In this document: positions 36,233 through 46,300 of the stretch, piece by piece
How the letters are laid out: each line of letters opens with the position of its first letter
How positions within the stretch are numbered: the first letter of the stretch is position 1
Source of the DNA: Martinezella tropici
Lineage (GTDB): Bacteria; Pseudomonadota; Alphaproteobacteria; Rhizobiales; Rhizobiaceae
Direction: 5' to 3'
NCBI RefSeq assembly: GCF_003287875.1
Contig: NZ_QMKK01000056.1
Coordinates: 124,001-188,000, forward strand
DNA: 64,000 bases
Notes under the pieces: generated by a model
What the model was told of the DNA's origin: nothing
Databases searched by the model: none
The model's input: only the letters and a program-made list of their open reading frames with translations
Translations under genes and position numbers: made by a program

Positions 36233-37369
36233 CTAAAGCTCTTCGGTTGGTTTTGATGCGGTGGGGGCCATCTGACGAAGGGCCGCTTGGCACTCGGCGA
36301 CCTCGGCGTAAAATCGCAGCACGTTACCTACGCCGGCCGCTCTAGAGAACGGCTCCATATCGTAGTCGATGCGCCAGGGCTGGCAAAAGTCATCGGCGCG
36401 CAAGATCTCGGCGAGCGCGACAGAGAGGTCTCGCACAGATCCAGGTTCGACGAAGCGCACCGGATGGTCACGCAGGTACTCCGATGGCCCCTCGGTCGCG
36501 GAGGCTATGATTGGTATTCCCTCGCGCATGGCTTCGAGAATAGCGAGACCGGCGGATTCTTCCCGTGAAGGCGAGACGAAAAGATCGACGTTACGCAAAA
36601 AGCCTGTGACATTGTCACAATAGCCGAGCAGGTGAACCCGTGGGTCGCCTTTGGCGAGCTTTTCGAGCGCTGCGCGCTGCGGGCCGACCCCGACGATTAC
36701 CAAGGCCGCGGCATTGGGCGCCGCAGCCAGAAAAGCCGATATCAGAACGTCATTTCCCTTGCTTGGATGCAGCCGGCCAACTGTGCCGACAATCGTGATC
36801 GTCGGAGAAAGGCCTAGCTTGGCGCGCAGATCGTAGCGTTCCGCTTCCTTTGCCTCGGGAAGCCAATTCGGAATGCGGCTGACATAGCCATCATAGTTGC
36901 CGACGCGTGGCAATTGGGCCTCGTTGACGCAGATGAGACCATCCAGATGTGCATGTTGCTTCGCTTTGTAACCAACGTGCAACGTGGCGACCTTGATCAC
37001 ATTGCCGCGGACGCTCGCAAGCGCCTTGCAGCCCGGGCTGAGATGCGCATGCGCGACCTCTATCCCTTTGGCGGTGATGATTTGCCGCAACCGAAGACGA
37101 CGCAAAAGCCGTAAGGTGCATTTATGAAAGGTGATCTGGCTCGATAGGTGAGGCCGCATGTCGATCCTCGCTGAGGAAATCACGTGAACCTCATGGCCAA
37201 GCGTGGCTTGGGCATTTGCGAGGTCGATGCAGTAACGCTCTGATCCGGCAATCTCGGACGCAAAAAGCACATGGAGAATACGAAGCTTCCGGCCCGTGAT
37301 CGCTGCGGAGACGAAACCAGCGCCCTGCCGGAACAAGCCGTCGTCGGTATTCAAATTCGTAGAGCGCAT
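36233..37369 (-). CDS. Family 4 glycosyltransferase
   Basis: A 378-residue GT-B glycosyltransferase. The N-terminal domain starts KLRILHVLFASEIAGSERYC with the glycine loop and AHAHLSPG. The C-terminal nucleotide-sugar domain has GTVGRLHPSKGNDVLI, LGYCDNVTGFL and the EX7E motif region SPSREESAGLAILEAM. The ATG at 37369 is preferred to a TTG at 37384. It heads a minus-strand glycan set. The AT-rich region at 37370-37640 upstream probably contains its promoter. Confidence 0.88.
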   Translation of the reverse strand: MRSTNLNTDDGLFRQGAGFVSAAITGRKLRILHVLFASEIAGSERYCIDLANAQATLGHEVHVISSARIDMRPHLSSQITFHKCTLRLLRRLRLRQIITAKGIEVAHAHLSPGCKALASVRGNVIKVATLHVGYKAKQHAHLDGLICVNEAQLPRVGNYDGYVSRIPNWLPEAKEAERYDLRAKLGLSPTITIVGTVGRLHPSKGNDVLISAFLAAAPNAAALVIVGVGPQRAALEKLAKGDPRVHLLGYCDNVTGFLRNVDLFVSPSREESAGLAILEAMREGIPIIASATEGPSEYLRDHPVRFVEPGSVRDLSVALAEILRADDFCQPWRIDYDMEPFSRAAGVGNVLRFYAEVAECQAALRQMAPTASKPTEEL

Positions 37370-37996
37370 ATCATCAGTTCCCAATCTCTACGGGAGACTG
37401 AAGCACAGCGAAACATTGATGTTTGTGATATAATGTTAATTTATATTTCAAATCGAACGTTTAATTGCGAAACTTGTTTCTAATTTTCTTAAGAAAATCG
37501 TTATCGGAATGGAGGTATTACAAGCTGCGATATGCAATTCATACATCAGAAAATTCTACAAAATAATATTGTTGTTAAGATCACAACAAAACTTAACTTA
37601 ATTTAAAGATGAAAAATATCTGAAGATGTATGATCGGACGCAGTTTCGGTTGTCGACTTGGCGGCTGTGACTGTGGTTTCTGTGCCGCCGTTCGGATGGT
37701 CATCGGCAAGATCGTTGACCTGCGCGAGGGGCCACTTACTTATCGCAACGCGATGATGGGTAGGCACGATCACAATATCTCGGGACGAACCGCTCGGGAC
37801 GCGCCTGAGGTGACTGGCCGGACTAAACCCCAAGGCCGGCCAGTCGACCGTATCGCACGAGCACGGGAGCGTTTGTAAACACAGTTGTCGCCATAAGGCC
37901 CCTTGGCATCGTACTTTGCCTTGTCAGGAGAACGGAGTAGCCGGTCCTTTTTGTGCATCCGGTAGATCAAGTGGCTTGATGTGTATTCGGGCAAGC
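37370..37996. other. AT-rich intergenic island
   Basis: 627 bp. The first 260 bp are clearly richer in A+T than the surroundings, with runs such as AAACTTAACTTAATTTAAAG, and include the perfect palindrome at 37483-37498. The rest is of average composition. Frames such as the one at 37630-37878 lack ribosome sites and family resemblance, so none is annotated. Confidence 0.55.
37483..37498. promoter_or_regulatory. 16-bp perfect palindrome ATTTTCTTAAGAAAAT
   Basis: A perfect 16-bp dyad in the AT-rich region 114 bp upstream of the GT4 start. It could be a dimeric regulator site for the glycan genes; no match to a known operator is claimed. Confidence 0.5.
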
Positions 37997-38374
37997 CTAG
38001 ACAACGCTACGCATGATAACCGGTGGCGCCATAGAGAACCTTCCGACGACGAGGATTGCCACATACGTCCATAGAAACAATCGAAGCGATGCTGAGGAAT
38101 ACGCAAGGACATGGTCTGCTATGGAGCGGCGTCTCCTCACCGACGACCGGCCGCATGCCGCGATTGCCGCAATGCTCGCAGGGAGCCAAAGAGTCGCAAC
38201 GATAAGATAATGTGTCGAGGTTGCACCGATAAGGACAAGAACGAGGGTGCAGACGAAAAGGTTGGCAATTTCGCGAATTGTGACCTTGGCGAAAGCCGGC
38301 TTTGTCGGCCTATTATCTTCCGCCTTCATTGCAGGATGTGTCGAGAAGACTTTTCTGGCGTATTTACGGGTCAT
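37997..38374 (-). CDS. Small integral membrane protein, hypothetical
   Basis: A 125-residue protein with a basic N-terminal tail and hydrophobic segments at about residues 36-52 (IANLFVCTLVLVLIGA), 55-70 (LIVATLWLPASIAAIAA) and 93-110 (LRLFLWTYVAILVVGRF). CAGGAAG lies 7 nt before the ATG at 38374, supporting translation. The frame is open upstream to 38431. I recognise no family. Confidence 0.6.
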   Translation of the reverse strand: MTRKYARKVFSTHPAMKAEDNRPTKPAFAKVTIREIANLFVCTLVLVLIGATSTHYLIVATLWLPASIAAIAACGRSSVRRRRSIADHVLAYSSASLRLFLWTYVAILVVGRFSMAPPVIMRSVV

Positions 38375-38912
38375 CACAAACTTCCTGTTGCGTAATTGTG
38401 GATTACGCCACAAAACCCGATGGATTTGCATGAAGTGTTGTTAAGAGTTTTAAACGTATTGGTGACGCCCTCGCGATGATTTCGCGACGATAAGTGCCGA
38501 AGAGAAGACATTGATCGTGCAGCACGGTGCTTTTCTCGACGACCTGCTGGAAGAGGGCGTAATCGCGGACCCATGGCCCCGTCATGGACCCGGCGGGGGG
38601 TATGGCCTCGCCTTACCGGATTCCGGATGACCAAGACATCGCAACATTTACGCTGCGGGATCCTGTTGTGGCGAACGGCGTGGGCGGTTACGAGCATCAC
38701 CCAATGCTACATCTGAAGGCGCGCAACTGGCACATTCGTCAGACTCCGCGCTGGACAATACGCCTTCACTGACAACATCTGCAGAGCCTTTGCACCCAAA
38801 ACTCGCGTATGTTCCATAATAGAGCCTTATCCCACGAAAGCCATGCGACTCAGTACGTTAGATAATTTTGAGAAAGGGTCGTCGGTTCAATTCCGTTCAA
38901 GAGCGAAAGGAA
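38375..38912. other. Intergenic region, no supported gene
   Basis: 538 bp. A 60-codon minus frame (38403-38585) and a 62-codon plus frame (38584-38772) exist but have no ribosome site or family resemblance. No RNA gene was seen. Confidence 0.45.
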
Positions 38913-39890
38913 TTATCTTCGCCCCCTGAACCGGTCGAATGCCGTCAGACGCTGGACCGGCGGGTCGGCATCCTCCCAGCGATAGATCTCGCTTCGCAGG
39001 AACTGAAGCTCATCGTCGATGGTCTCTTCAGCGATCTCGATCCACCAGGATTTCAGCCGACCATCGCTTCCGTCGGACCAGCGATAGCCCCGTTCCTTCA
39101 GCCGGTCCTTGAGGTCGAAGGGTGAGTTCTCGGCGAATATGCGAACGCGTGAGCGCTGGCTCGCCTGATAAAGCTCGGCAAAGGGCGTTCGTTCGATGTA
39201 GGGATGAGAGAGCGCCAGCACCTCCAGCAGCGCAAAGCAGTCATCGACGGCCCGGTGCCCGACATGAAAATACCCACTCTGGTTGATGAGGTATCCAAGC
39301 TTGGTTCCCTCATAGCCCCTGGCATTCCAATCGATCTCGGAATTGGAACAAGCCCAGGCCTTGCGGACAAAGATCGGGGAGAAGGCTTCGCAGAACGGTC
39401 GATCGAAGCCGGCATTATGGGCCATGACGAGATCGGCGGGCTCGATGAGCGCACGCACCGCCGGCATGTCGATCATCTGGCCATGAACCATGGCGTCCGT
39501 GATGCCGGTCAGCCGGATCACGTCGGCCGGGATCGGAATGCTCGGTTGCTGCAGTCCGCCGTAAATGCCGGTGACATCTCCGATCTCGCCGTCCTCATTG
39601 AAGGTGAAGCCGATCAGGCCGATTTCGATGATCTCGTCCTTCCTCGCATCGAGCCCTGTGGTCTCGGTGTCGAGGATGACACCTCGGAGCGGATAGCCGG
39701 GCCTGGGAACAGCGGCAGTCGGACGAGCTTCGAGTTTTCTGAGGATTTGGTAGCGTCCCGTTGCTTGCAGGATCCGCACCATCTCAGTCTCGTCAGGCGC
39801 TGATCCGGCTGGCTGAGCGCGCAGGCTTGGCGCCGACGTTCTGCGAACGGGCTGAGCATTCTCCGAAAACATGTCCAGCTGAGACGTCAT
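38913..39890 (-). CDS. DEDDh 3'-5' exonuclease (DnaQ/Pol III epsilon-like)
   Basis: A 325-residue exonuclease. An N-terminal linker of about 70 residues precedes the DEDDh domain with ExoI LDTETTGLD (near residue 75), ExoII AHNAGFDRPF (near 160) and ExoIII GHRAVDDCFAL with the catalytic His and Asp (near 210). The C-terminal part carries the SPFDLKDRLKERGYRWSDG segment seen in a subgroup of bacterial exonucleases. It lies close to the SRAP and mutasome genes, and a proofreading or DNA-end-processing role in damage repair fits; DnaE2 itself lacks proofreading. Confidence 0.88.
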   Translation of the reverse strand: MTSQLDMFSENAQPVRRTSAPSLRAQPAGSAPDETEMVRILQATGRYQILRKLEARPTAAVPRPGYPLRGVILDTETTGLDARKDEIIEIGLIGFTFNEDGEIGDVTGIYGGLQQPSIPIPADVIRLTGITDAMVHGQMIDMPAVRALIEPADLVMAHNAGFDRPFCEAFSPIFVRKAWACSNSEIDWNARGYEGTKLGYLINQSGYFHVGHRAVDDCFALLEVLALSHPYIERTPFAELYQASQRSRVRIFAENSPFDLKDRLKERGYRWSDGSDGRLKSWWIEIAEETIDDELQFLRSEIYRWEDADPPVQRLTAFDRFRGRR

Positions 39891-40075
39891 GGCCTATCCG
39901 ACGAAAATGATCGGCGTGAATTTAACGCCTTGGTTGACTGATGAGAAGCTTTCGATCGAGGCGGCGAGCGATACCCACGGATATCGCGAATAAAGGCGCT
40001 TATCGAAGAGGGAGAAAACTTCGATCGGCATGATGGGGCAGGCGTCGCTGTATTGAAAGGTCGAAACGACACTCG

Positions 40076-40849
40076 CTACGGCACGCCTGACGGACCGACC
40101 AACTCACCTTCCTTGGTGACGATAGTCGATCCATAAGGCTCGCGGGCCGTGACGATCAAGGCCTCATCCGGCAATGGCCGCGCGAGATCCTTGGCTTCCT
40201 CCCACGGCGCCCTCATCCAGACATCGGTCTCTTCCCTGGTCAGCAAGAGCACCGGCATGGCCTTGCCGTGAATCGGTTTGACCAGATTGTTCGGATCGGT
40301 CGTCAGAAACCCATAGAGATCGTCCGTCGTGAACCCATCCTTGACTTTACGCACGGAGGTCCATTGCGGAACATGGATGCCGGCAAAGAACATCAGCGGC
40401 TTGTCTTCATCTCGCGCGAACCAGGCATTCGGCACATTGCCGCCATCCTGCTGGCTTGCCGGATCCGGCTCGGCAAAGCTGGTGACCGGGACGAGGCAGC
40501 GGTTCTCCACGCCGAACCATCGCCTCCAATGCGGAAGCTTGAGATTGCGGACATTGGTGACGCCACGGTCGACCTGCTCGCGCACCAACTGCTCGAAGTC
40601 GAACTCCTTACCCTTGACCCGCAGTTTCTCGGCCTTGGCCTGCGCTAGCTTTTCAAGAACGAACCGAGGCGAGGGAAGGCCCCAGCGGGCATGAACGAGC
40701 TGCTTGCCTCCGTCGGCGGTGTTGCGGACGATCGGCCCCATCTGGTCGGGGTTCATCTGATAGGCTGGCATCAGGTTGATCAGGCTCTCGGCGTCCTGAG
40801 CCCACTTGTTCACCCAGTCCTTGTCTTCCATGCGGTACAAGTTGCACAT
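40076..40849 (-). CDS. SOS-response-associated (SRAP/YedK/HMCES) protein
   Basis: A 257-residue SRAP-domain protein that starts MCNLYRM; after Met removal Cys2 is the residue that links to abasic sites in single-stranded DNA. Other active-site features are ARWGLPSP (near residue 55), RCLVPVTSFAEPD with the conserved Glu (near 125) and PIHGKAMPVLL with the conserved His (near 200). The ATG at 40849 has AGGGAGATGG upstream; the frame is open to 40993, but the N-terminal Cys needs this start. It is divergent from imuA with 288 bp between, including a LexA box. Confidence 0.92.
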   Translation of the reverse strand: MCNLYRMEDKDWVNKWAQDAESLINLMPAYQMNPDQMGPIVRNTADGGKQLVHARWGLPSPRFVLEKLAQAKAEKLRVKGKEFDFEQLVREQVDRGVTNVRNLKLPHWRRWFGVENRCLVPVTSFAEPDPASQQDGGNVPNAWFARDEDKPLMFFAGIHVPQWTSVRKVKDGFTTDDLYGFLTTDPNNLVKPIHGKAMPVLLLTREETDVWMRAPWEEAKDLARPLPDEALIVTAREPYGSTIVTKEGELVGPSGVP

Positions 40850-41067
40850 CGACGCTCCATCTCCCTTGAAGCCGGCGGACATGGTAGCCGACGAAGCGCC
40901 GGAATGCCAATTGGTGGCGATCGGCGGATCGGCGTTGAAACTTTTTCGAAAGCTTCGCCAGTGCCCGTTCGAAGTCATCTCCATGATTCCCAATGAGAAT
41001 CTTAAAGTCCACTAAAATAGAGGGATAATATTCCTATTTCGGGTTGCTTGACTCGCGAATCGAGTTG

Positions 41068-41082
41068 GAACATTTAGTGAAC
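41068..41082. promoter_or_regulatory. LexA (SOS) box GAAC-N7-GAAC
   Basis: GAAC at 41068-41071 and 41079-41082 with a 7-bp spacer is the direct-repeat SOS box of alphaproteobacteria (GTTC-N7-GTTC on the other strand). It lies 55 bp upstream of imuA and also within the intergenic region of the divergent SRAP gene. Confidence 0.85.
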
Positions 41083-41137
41083 AAATACACTTGACCGACC
41101 TGACGTCGATACCATCGCGACCTTGTGAGGGACGTGA

Positions 41138-41899
41138 ATGATGACTGCTGCCCGTAACAGGGTGATATCCGATCTGAAGGATCGCATTGCGTTACTGCAA
41201 GGCAATGCAGGCAGGAAGAGCGGCTGTCTGGCCTTCGGTGTGCCTGAGATCGATGCGGCGCTGCCGGGTGGTGGTCTTGCCTATGGCGCCGTGCACGAGT
41301 TCGCCGGCGGCGGAGCCGGCGTCGTCGATGGTGCTGCCGCTGCTCTGTTTGCCGCCGGCATTGCGGCACGAACCAGAGGCAAGATCGTCTGGTGCCTGAC
41401 ACGGCCGGACCTGTTCTTTCCGGCGCTGGCCCAGGCGGGTCTTCATCCCGATCGGGTCGTCTTCGTCGAGGCCGACCGCGAGGAGGACGTTCTCGCCTCG
41501 ATGGAAGAGGCTTTGGCGTTCGGCGGGCTTGGCGCCGTCGTCGGCGAGATCGTCCGGCTGCCGATGGTTTCCTCTCGCCGCCTGCAGCTCGCGGCGGAAA
41601 AGACCGGAACCATGGGCCTGGTGGTCCGGCGCTGGCGGCGGCAGATGGAAGCCTCGGATTTCGGGCAGCCGACGGCATCGACGACGCGATGGCGGGTCAG
41701 CGTCCTGCCATCGGAAGACTTGCCGGTCCCAGGCGTCGGGCGGCCGCGATGGCTGCTCGAACTGATCAGAGTGAAGGCGGGTGAGTGCGCTGAGTTTATC
41801 GTGGGAGCGTGCGATGCCACGGGTCGTATCCATCTATCTGCCGGACCTGCCGATCGAGCGGATCAGGCGCATGGATCAGAAAGCAGAATTATCGCCTGA
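41138..41899 (+). CDS. imuA: ImuA, RecA-like mutasome accessory protein
   Basis: A 253-residue RecA-fold protein (also called SulA2/ImuA). The N-terminal part has LAFGVPEIDAALPGGGLAYGAVHEF (about residues 31-55), as in RecA-like proteins, followed by LTRPDLFFPALAQAGL. It belongs to the imuA-imuB-dnaE2 cassette, needed with ImuB and DnaE2 for damage-induced mutagenesis. The gene overlaps imuB by 86 nt. Transcription is probably from the LexA-controlled promoter just upstream. Confidence 0.93.
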   Translation: MMTAARNRVISDLKDRIALLQGNAGRKSGCLAFGVPEIDAALPGGGLAYGAVHEFAGGGAGVVDGAAAALFAAGIAARTRGKIVWCLTRPDLFFPALAQAGLHPDRVVFVEADREEDVLASMEEALAFGGLGAVVGEIVRLPMVSSRRLQLAAEKTGTMGLVVRRWRRQMEASDFGQPTASTTRWRVSVLPSEDLPVPGVGRPRWLLELIRVKAGECAEFIVGACDATGRIHLSAGPADRADQAHGSESRIIA

Positions 41900-43328
41900 C
41901 AGGCCGCTGGTGCTGATCGCCAGGAGCGGCTCCAAGCGTTGGATAGCCGCGGCCGATGCAAAGGCTAAGGCAGGCGGCATCCATGTCGGCATGCCGGCCG
42001 CCAAGGCGCAGGCCATGGTGCATGGCCTGCAATTCGTCGATGCCGATCCGGCGGCCGATGCCGAAGCGCTGGAGCGGATCGCACTCTGGGCCCTCTCACA
42101 ATATTCCCCGATCGTCGCGGTCGACGGCACGGATGGCATCGTCATGGATACGGAAGGGGCCGATCATCTGCAGGGTGGCGAGCTTCCCATGCTGATCGGG
42201 ATCGTCAATCGCTTCCGGGCGCGGGGGCTGACCGTCCATGCAGCGCTCGCCGACACTTGGGGCGCGGCCCATGCCTGTGCCCGCGCCACCCGTCGCGACA
42301 TCGTCATCATCCCATCTGGAGAGACCACCCGCGCCGTCGAACACCTGCCGATCTCGCTGCTGCGGCTGCCGGCGGAGATCGTTACCAGCCTCCGAACGCT
42401 CGGCTTCAAAATCATCGGTGAACTTGCTGCGACGCCGCGGGCGCCATTGGCGTTGCGCTTCGGTCCGGAGATCGGAAGGCGTCTCGACCAGATGCTCGGT
42501 CGTGTGTCCGAACCGATCGATCCCATCCGCGCACCGGAATGGATCGAAGTCAGCCGAGCCTTTGCCGAACCGATCGGAGCTGCCGAGACGATCGACAAAT
42601 ATGTCGGGCGTCTCATCGTCAGGCTGGTAGCCGAACTGCAGCGCAAGGGGCTCGGTGTTCGGCGCACCGACCTGATTGTCGAAAAGGTCGATGGCAGCAG
42701 GCAGGCGATCCGCGCCGGCACGGCCAAACCAGCCCGCGACATCGCCTGGCTGACCAAGCTCTTTCGCGATCGAACGGAAAAGATCGAGCCCGGCTTCGGC
42801 ATCGAGAGACTGACGCTGGTGGCCGTCATGACCGAACCGCTTGGCGAGGAACAGCGGTCGTCGCTGATCGATGAGAAGGACCAGGACATCACGCCGCTGA
42901 TTGACACCTTCGGCAATCGCGGCCAGCGCGTCTACCGCTTGGCACCCGTCGCATCCGATGTTCCCGAACGCAGCGTCCGGCGGATTTCCGCGGCAGCCGA
43001 AGACGTCACGGAAACCTGGGTGCATCACTGGCCGCGGCCGGTGCGGCTGCTGGCGCGGCCGGAACTCATCGACGTCATCGCACTGTTGCCGGATCATCCG
43101 CCTGTCTCCGTCACCTGGCGCGGCAGGCGCCGGCGGGTCAGGCGCGCCGATGGTCCCGAGCGCATCTTCGGCGAATGGTGGACCAGGAGCTCCGAATTCG
43201 ATGCGGTGAGGGATTATTTCGTGATCGAGGACGAGAGTGGCGAACGTCTTTGGATCTTCCGCTCCGGTGATGGTGTCGATGCGGCCACCGGTTCGCATCG
43301 CTGGTTTTGCCACGGGATCTTCGCATGA
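41814..43328 (+). CDS. imuB: ImuB, inactive Y-family polymerase-like protein
   Basis: A 504-residue Y-family-like protein starting MPRVVSIYLPDLPIERIRR. The normally conserved acidic metal-binding residues of the catalytic palm are not at their usual places (IYLPDLPIER instead of a D-DCFFA-type motif), as expected for ImuB, which acts as a hub linking DnaE2, ImuA and the sliding clamp. The ATG at 41814 has GGGAG 8 nt upstream; the frame is open to 41781. The end overlaps dnaE2 by ATGA. Confidence 0.93.
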   Translation: MPRVVSIYLPDLPIERIRRMDQKAELSPDRPLVLIARSGSKRWIAAADAKAKAGGIHVGMPAAKAQAMVHGLQFVDADPAADAEALERIALWALSQYSPIVAVDGTDGIVMDTEGADHLQGGELPMLIGIVNRFRARGLTVHAALADTWGAAHACARATRRDIVIIPSGETTRAVEHLPISLLRLPAEIVTSLRTLGFKIIGELAATPRAPLALRFGPEIGRRLDQMLGRVSEPIDPIRAPEWIEVSRAFAEPIGAAETIDKYVGRLIVRLVAELQRKGLGVRRTDLIVEKVDGSRQAIRAGTAKPARDIAWLTKLFRDRTEKIEPGFGIERLTLVAVMTEPLGEEQRSSLIDEKDQDITPLIDTFGNRGQRVYRLAPVASDVPERSVRRISAAAEDVTETWVHHWPRPVRLLARPELIDVIALLPDHPPVSVTWRGRRRRVRRADGPERIFGEWWTRSSEFDAVRDYFVIEDESGERLWIFRSGDGVDAATGSHRWFCHGIFA

Positions 43329-46300
43329 GCTACGCCGAGCTGCAGGTCACCACTCATTTTTCCTTCCTGCGCGGCGCGTCGTCGGCCGACGAGCTGTTCC
43401 GGACGGCGAAGGAGCTCGGCATCCGTGCGCTCGGGATCGTCGACCGCAATTCGCTGGCGGGGATCGTCCGGGCGCTTGAGGCTTCGCGGGCAACCGGGCT
43501 CCGTCTTGTCGTCGGCTGTCGGCTCGATCTGGCCGACGGCATGTCGATCCTGGTCTATCCCACGGACCGCGCCGCCTATTCGCGACTGACCCGGCTTCTG
43601 ACACTAGGCAAGGGCAGGGGCGGCAAGGCCAACTGCATCCTGCATCTCGACGATGTCGCGCTCTATGCCGAGGGCCTGATGGGCATCCTTGTCCCCGATC
43701 TTGCCGACGAGACCTGTGCCCTACAACTTCGAAAGCTGGCCGAGATCTTTGGCGATCGTGCCTATCTGTCGCTCTGCCTGCGCCGACGGCCGAATGACCA
43801 GCTGCGGCTGCACGAGCTGTCCAACCTCGCGGCGCGCTACAAAGTGAAGACAGTTGTCACCAATGACGTCCTCTTCCATGAGCCGTCGCGCCGGCAGCTG
43901 CAGGATATCGTCACCTGCATCCGCAACACCTCCACCATCGACGATATCGGCTTTGAGAGGGAGCGGCACGCCGATCGCTATCTCAAACCTCCGGAAGAAA
44001 TGGCGCGGCTCTTTCCGCGCTATCCCGAAGCGCTCGCGCGCACGCTCGAGATCGTCGAACGCTGCAAATTCTCGCTGGAGGAGCTCACCTACCAATATCC
44101 GGAGGAAGCGATCGTACCGGGCAAGACGGCGCAGCAATCCCTGGAGCATTATGTCTGGGAGTGCATTCCGAACCGCTATCCCGAGGGCTTGCCGCCGTCT
44201 GTGCTGAAGGTGATCCGCCATGAGCTCGATCTCATCCGCACCATGAACTACGCTCCCTATTTCCTGACGGTGTTTTCGATCGTCCGTTATGCCCGCGGCC
44301 AGGGCATTCTGTGCCAGGGGCGGGGATCGGCGGCCAATTCCGCCGTCTGTTATATCCTCGGCATTACCTCCATCGATCCCGAGACCAACAATCTTCTCTT
44401 CGAGCGCTTCGTCTCCCAGGAGCGCGACGAGCCGCCCGATATCGATGTCGACTTCGAGCATGAGCGGCGCGAGGAGGTGATCCAATGGATCTACAGGGCC
44501 TATGGCCATGACAAGGCGGCTCTCTGTGCGACCGTCACGCGCTACCGCGCCAAGGGGGCGATCCGCGACGTCGGCAAGGCACTTGGGCTGCCGGAGGATG
44601 TGATCAAGGCGCTATCGGCGGGCATGTGGTCGTGGTCGGAAGAGTTGGTGACCGAGCGTAGCCTGCGCGAGCTCAACCTCAATCCGGACGATCGCAGACT
44701 TGCCTTGACCCTGAAACTGGCCCAGCAGCTGATGGGTGCGCCGCGCCATCTCGGCCAGCATCCCGGCGGTTTCGTGCTGACCCATGACCGGCTTGACGAT
44801 CTCGTGCCGATCGAGCCGGCATCCATGGCCGATCGGCAGGTGATCGAATGGGACAAGGATGATGTCGAGGCGCTGAAGTTCATGAAGGTCGATGTGCTGG
44901 CGCTCGGCATGCTCACCTGCATGTCGAAAGCCTTTGCCTTGATCCGGGACCACAAGCATCTGGATCTCGATCTGGCTCAAATCCCGCAGGAGGATCCGGC
45001 GACCTATGCGATGATCCGCAAGGCCGATACGCTCGGCACCTTCCAGATCGAAAGCCGGGCCCAGATGTCGATGCTGCCGCGCATGAAGCCGCGGACTTTC
45101 TACGATCTGGTCATCCAGGTGGCGATCGTCCGGCCCGGCCCGATCCAGGGCGACATGGTGCATCCGTATCTGCGCCGGCGCGAGGGCAAGGAAAAGGTCG
45201 ACTATCCGACGCCGGAGCTCGAAGCCGTCCTCGGCAAGACGCTCGGCGTGCCGCTCTTCCAGGAAAGCGCCATGAAGGTGGCGATGGTCTGTGCCGGCTT
45301 TACCGGCGGCGAGGCAGATCAGCTGCGCAAATCCATGGCGACCTTCAAGTTCACCGGCGGTGTCTCGAAGTTCAAGGACAAGCTCGTCTCCGGCATGGTC
45401 AGGAACGGCTATACGCCGGACTTCGCCGAAAAGACCTTCTCGCAGCTCGAAGGCTTTGGCTCCTATGGCTTTCCCGAGAGCCATGCCGCAAGTTTCGCCC
45501 TCATCGCCTATGCCTCCTCCTACGTGAAACGCCACTATCCCGACGCCTTCTGCGCGGCCCTCCTGAACTCGCAGCCCATGGGCTTTTATGCACCGGCCCA
45601 GATCGTCGGCGATGCCCGCAAGCATGGTGTCGAGGTCCGGCCGGTCTGCGTCAATCGCTCACGCTGGGACTGCACGCTGGAACCGGCCGAGGGCAGCGAT
45701 CGCCATGCCGTTCGTCTTGGCATGCGGATGGTTCATGGTCTTGCCCAGGTCGATGCTGCCCGCATCATTGCCGCCCGCGCTGACCAGCCATTCGAGAGTG
45801 TCGATGATCTCTGGCGGCGATCGGGTGTGCCGGCCGCATCCCTGGTCCAGCTTGCCGAGGCGGACGCGTTTCTGCCGTCGCTCAATCTGCAGCGCCGCGA
45901 TGCGCTCTGGGCGATCAAGGCGCTGCGCGACGAGCCCTTGCCGCTCTTTGCCGCGGCCGCCGAGCGCGAGCAGAGGACGATCGCCGAGCAGCGGGAGCCA
46001 GAAGTCCGCCTGCGCCAGATGACGGAGGGGCATAACGTCATTCAGGATTACAGCCACACCGGCCTGACGCTGCGCCAGCATCCGCTCGCCTTCCTGCGCC
46101 AGGATCTCACCACCCGCAATATCGTCACCTGCGACGAGGCGATGTCATCTAGTGACGGCAGCTGGCTGATGACGGCAGGCCTCGTGCTCGTGCGCCAGAA
46201 ACCGGGTTCGGCCAAGGGCGTGATGTTCCTGACCGTCGAGGATGAAACAGGCCCCGCCAATGTCGTCGTCTGGCCAAGCCTCTTCGAGCGGCGGCGTCGC

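Noticed and set aside
37630..37878. Plus-strand frame of 82 codons after the AT-rich island
   Set aside because: No Shine-Dalgarno sequence and no fold or family signal.
38374..38700. Minus-strand frame of 108 codons upstream of the small membrane protein
   Set aside because: Arg/His-rich, no ribosome site and no resemblance to any family.
42096..43313. Minus-strand frame of 405 codons opposite imuB
   Set aside because: Shadow of imuB; composition and lack of any domain exclude a real gene.
44612..45625. Minus-strand frame of 337 codons opposite dnaE2
   Set aside because: Shadow of dnaE2 with no ribosome site or family resemblance.
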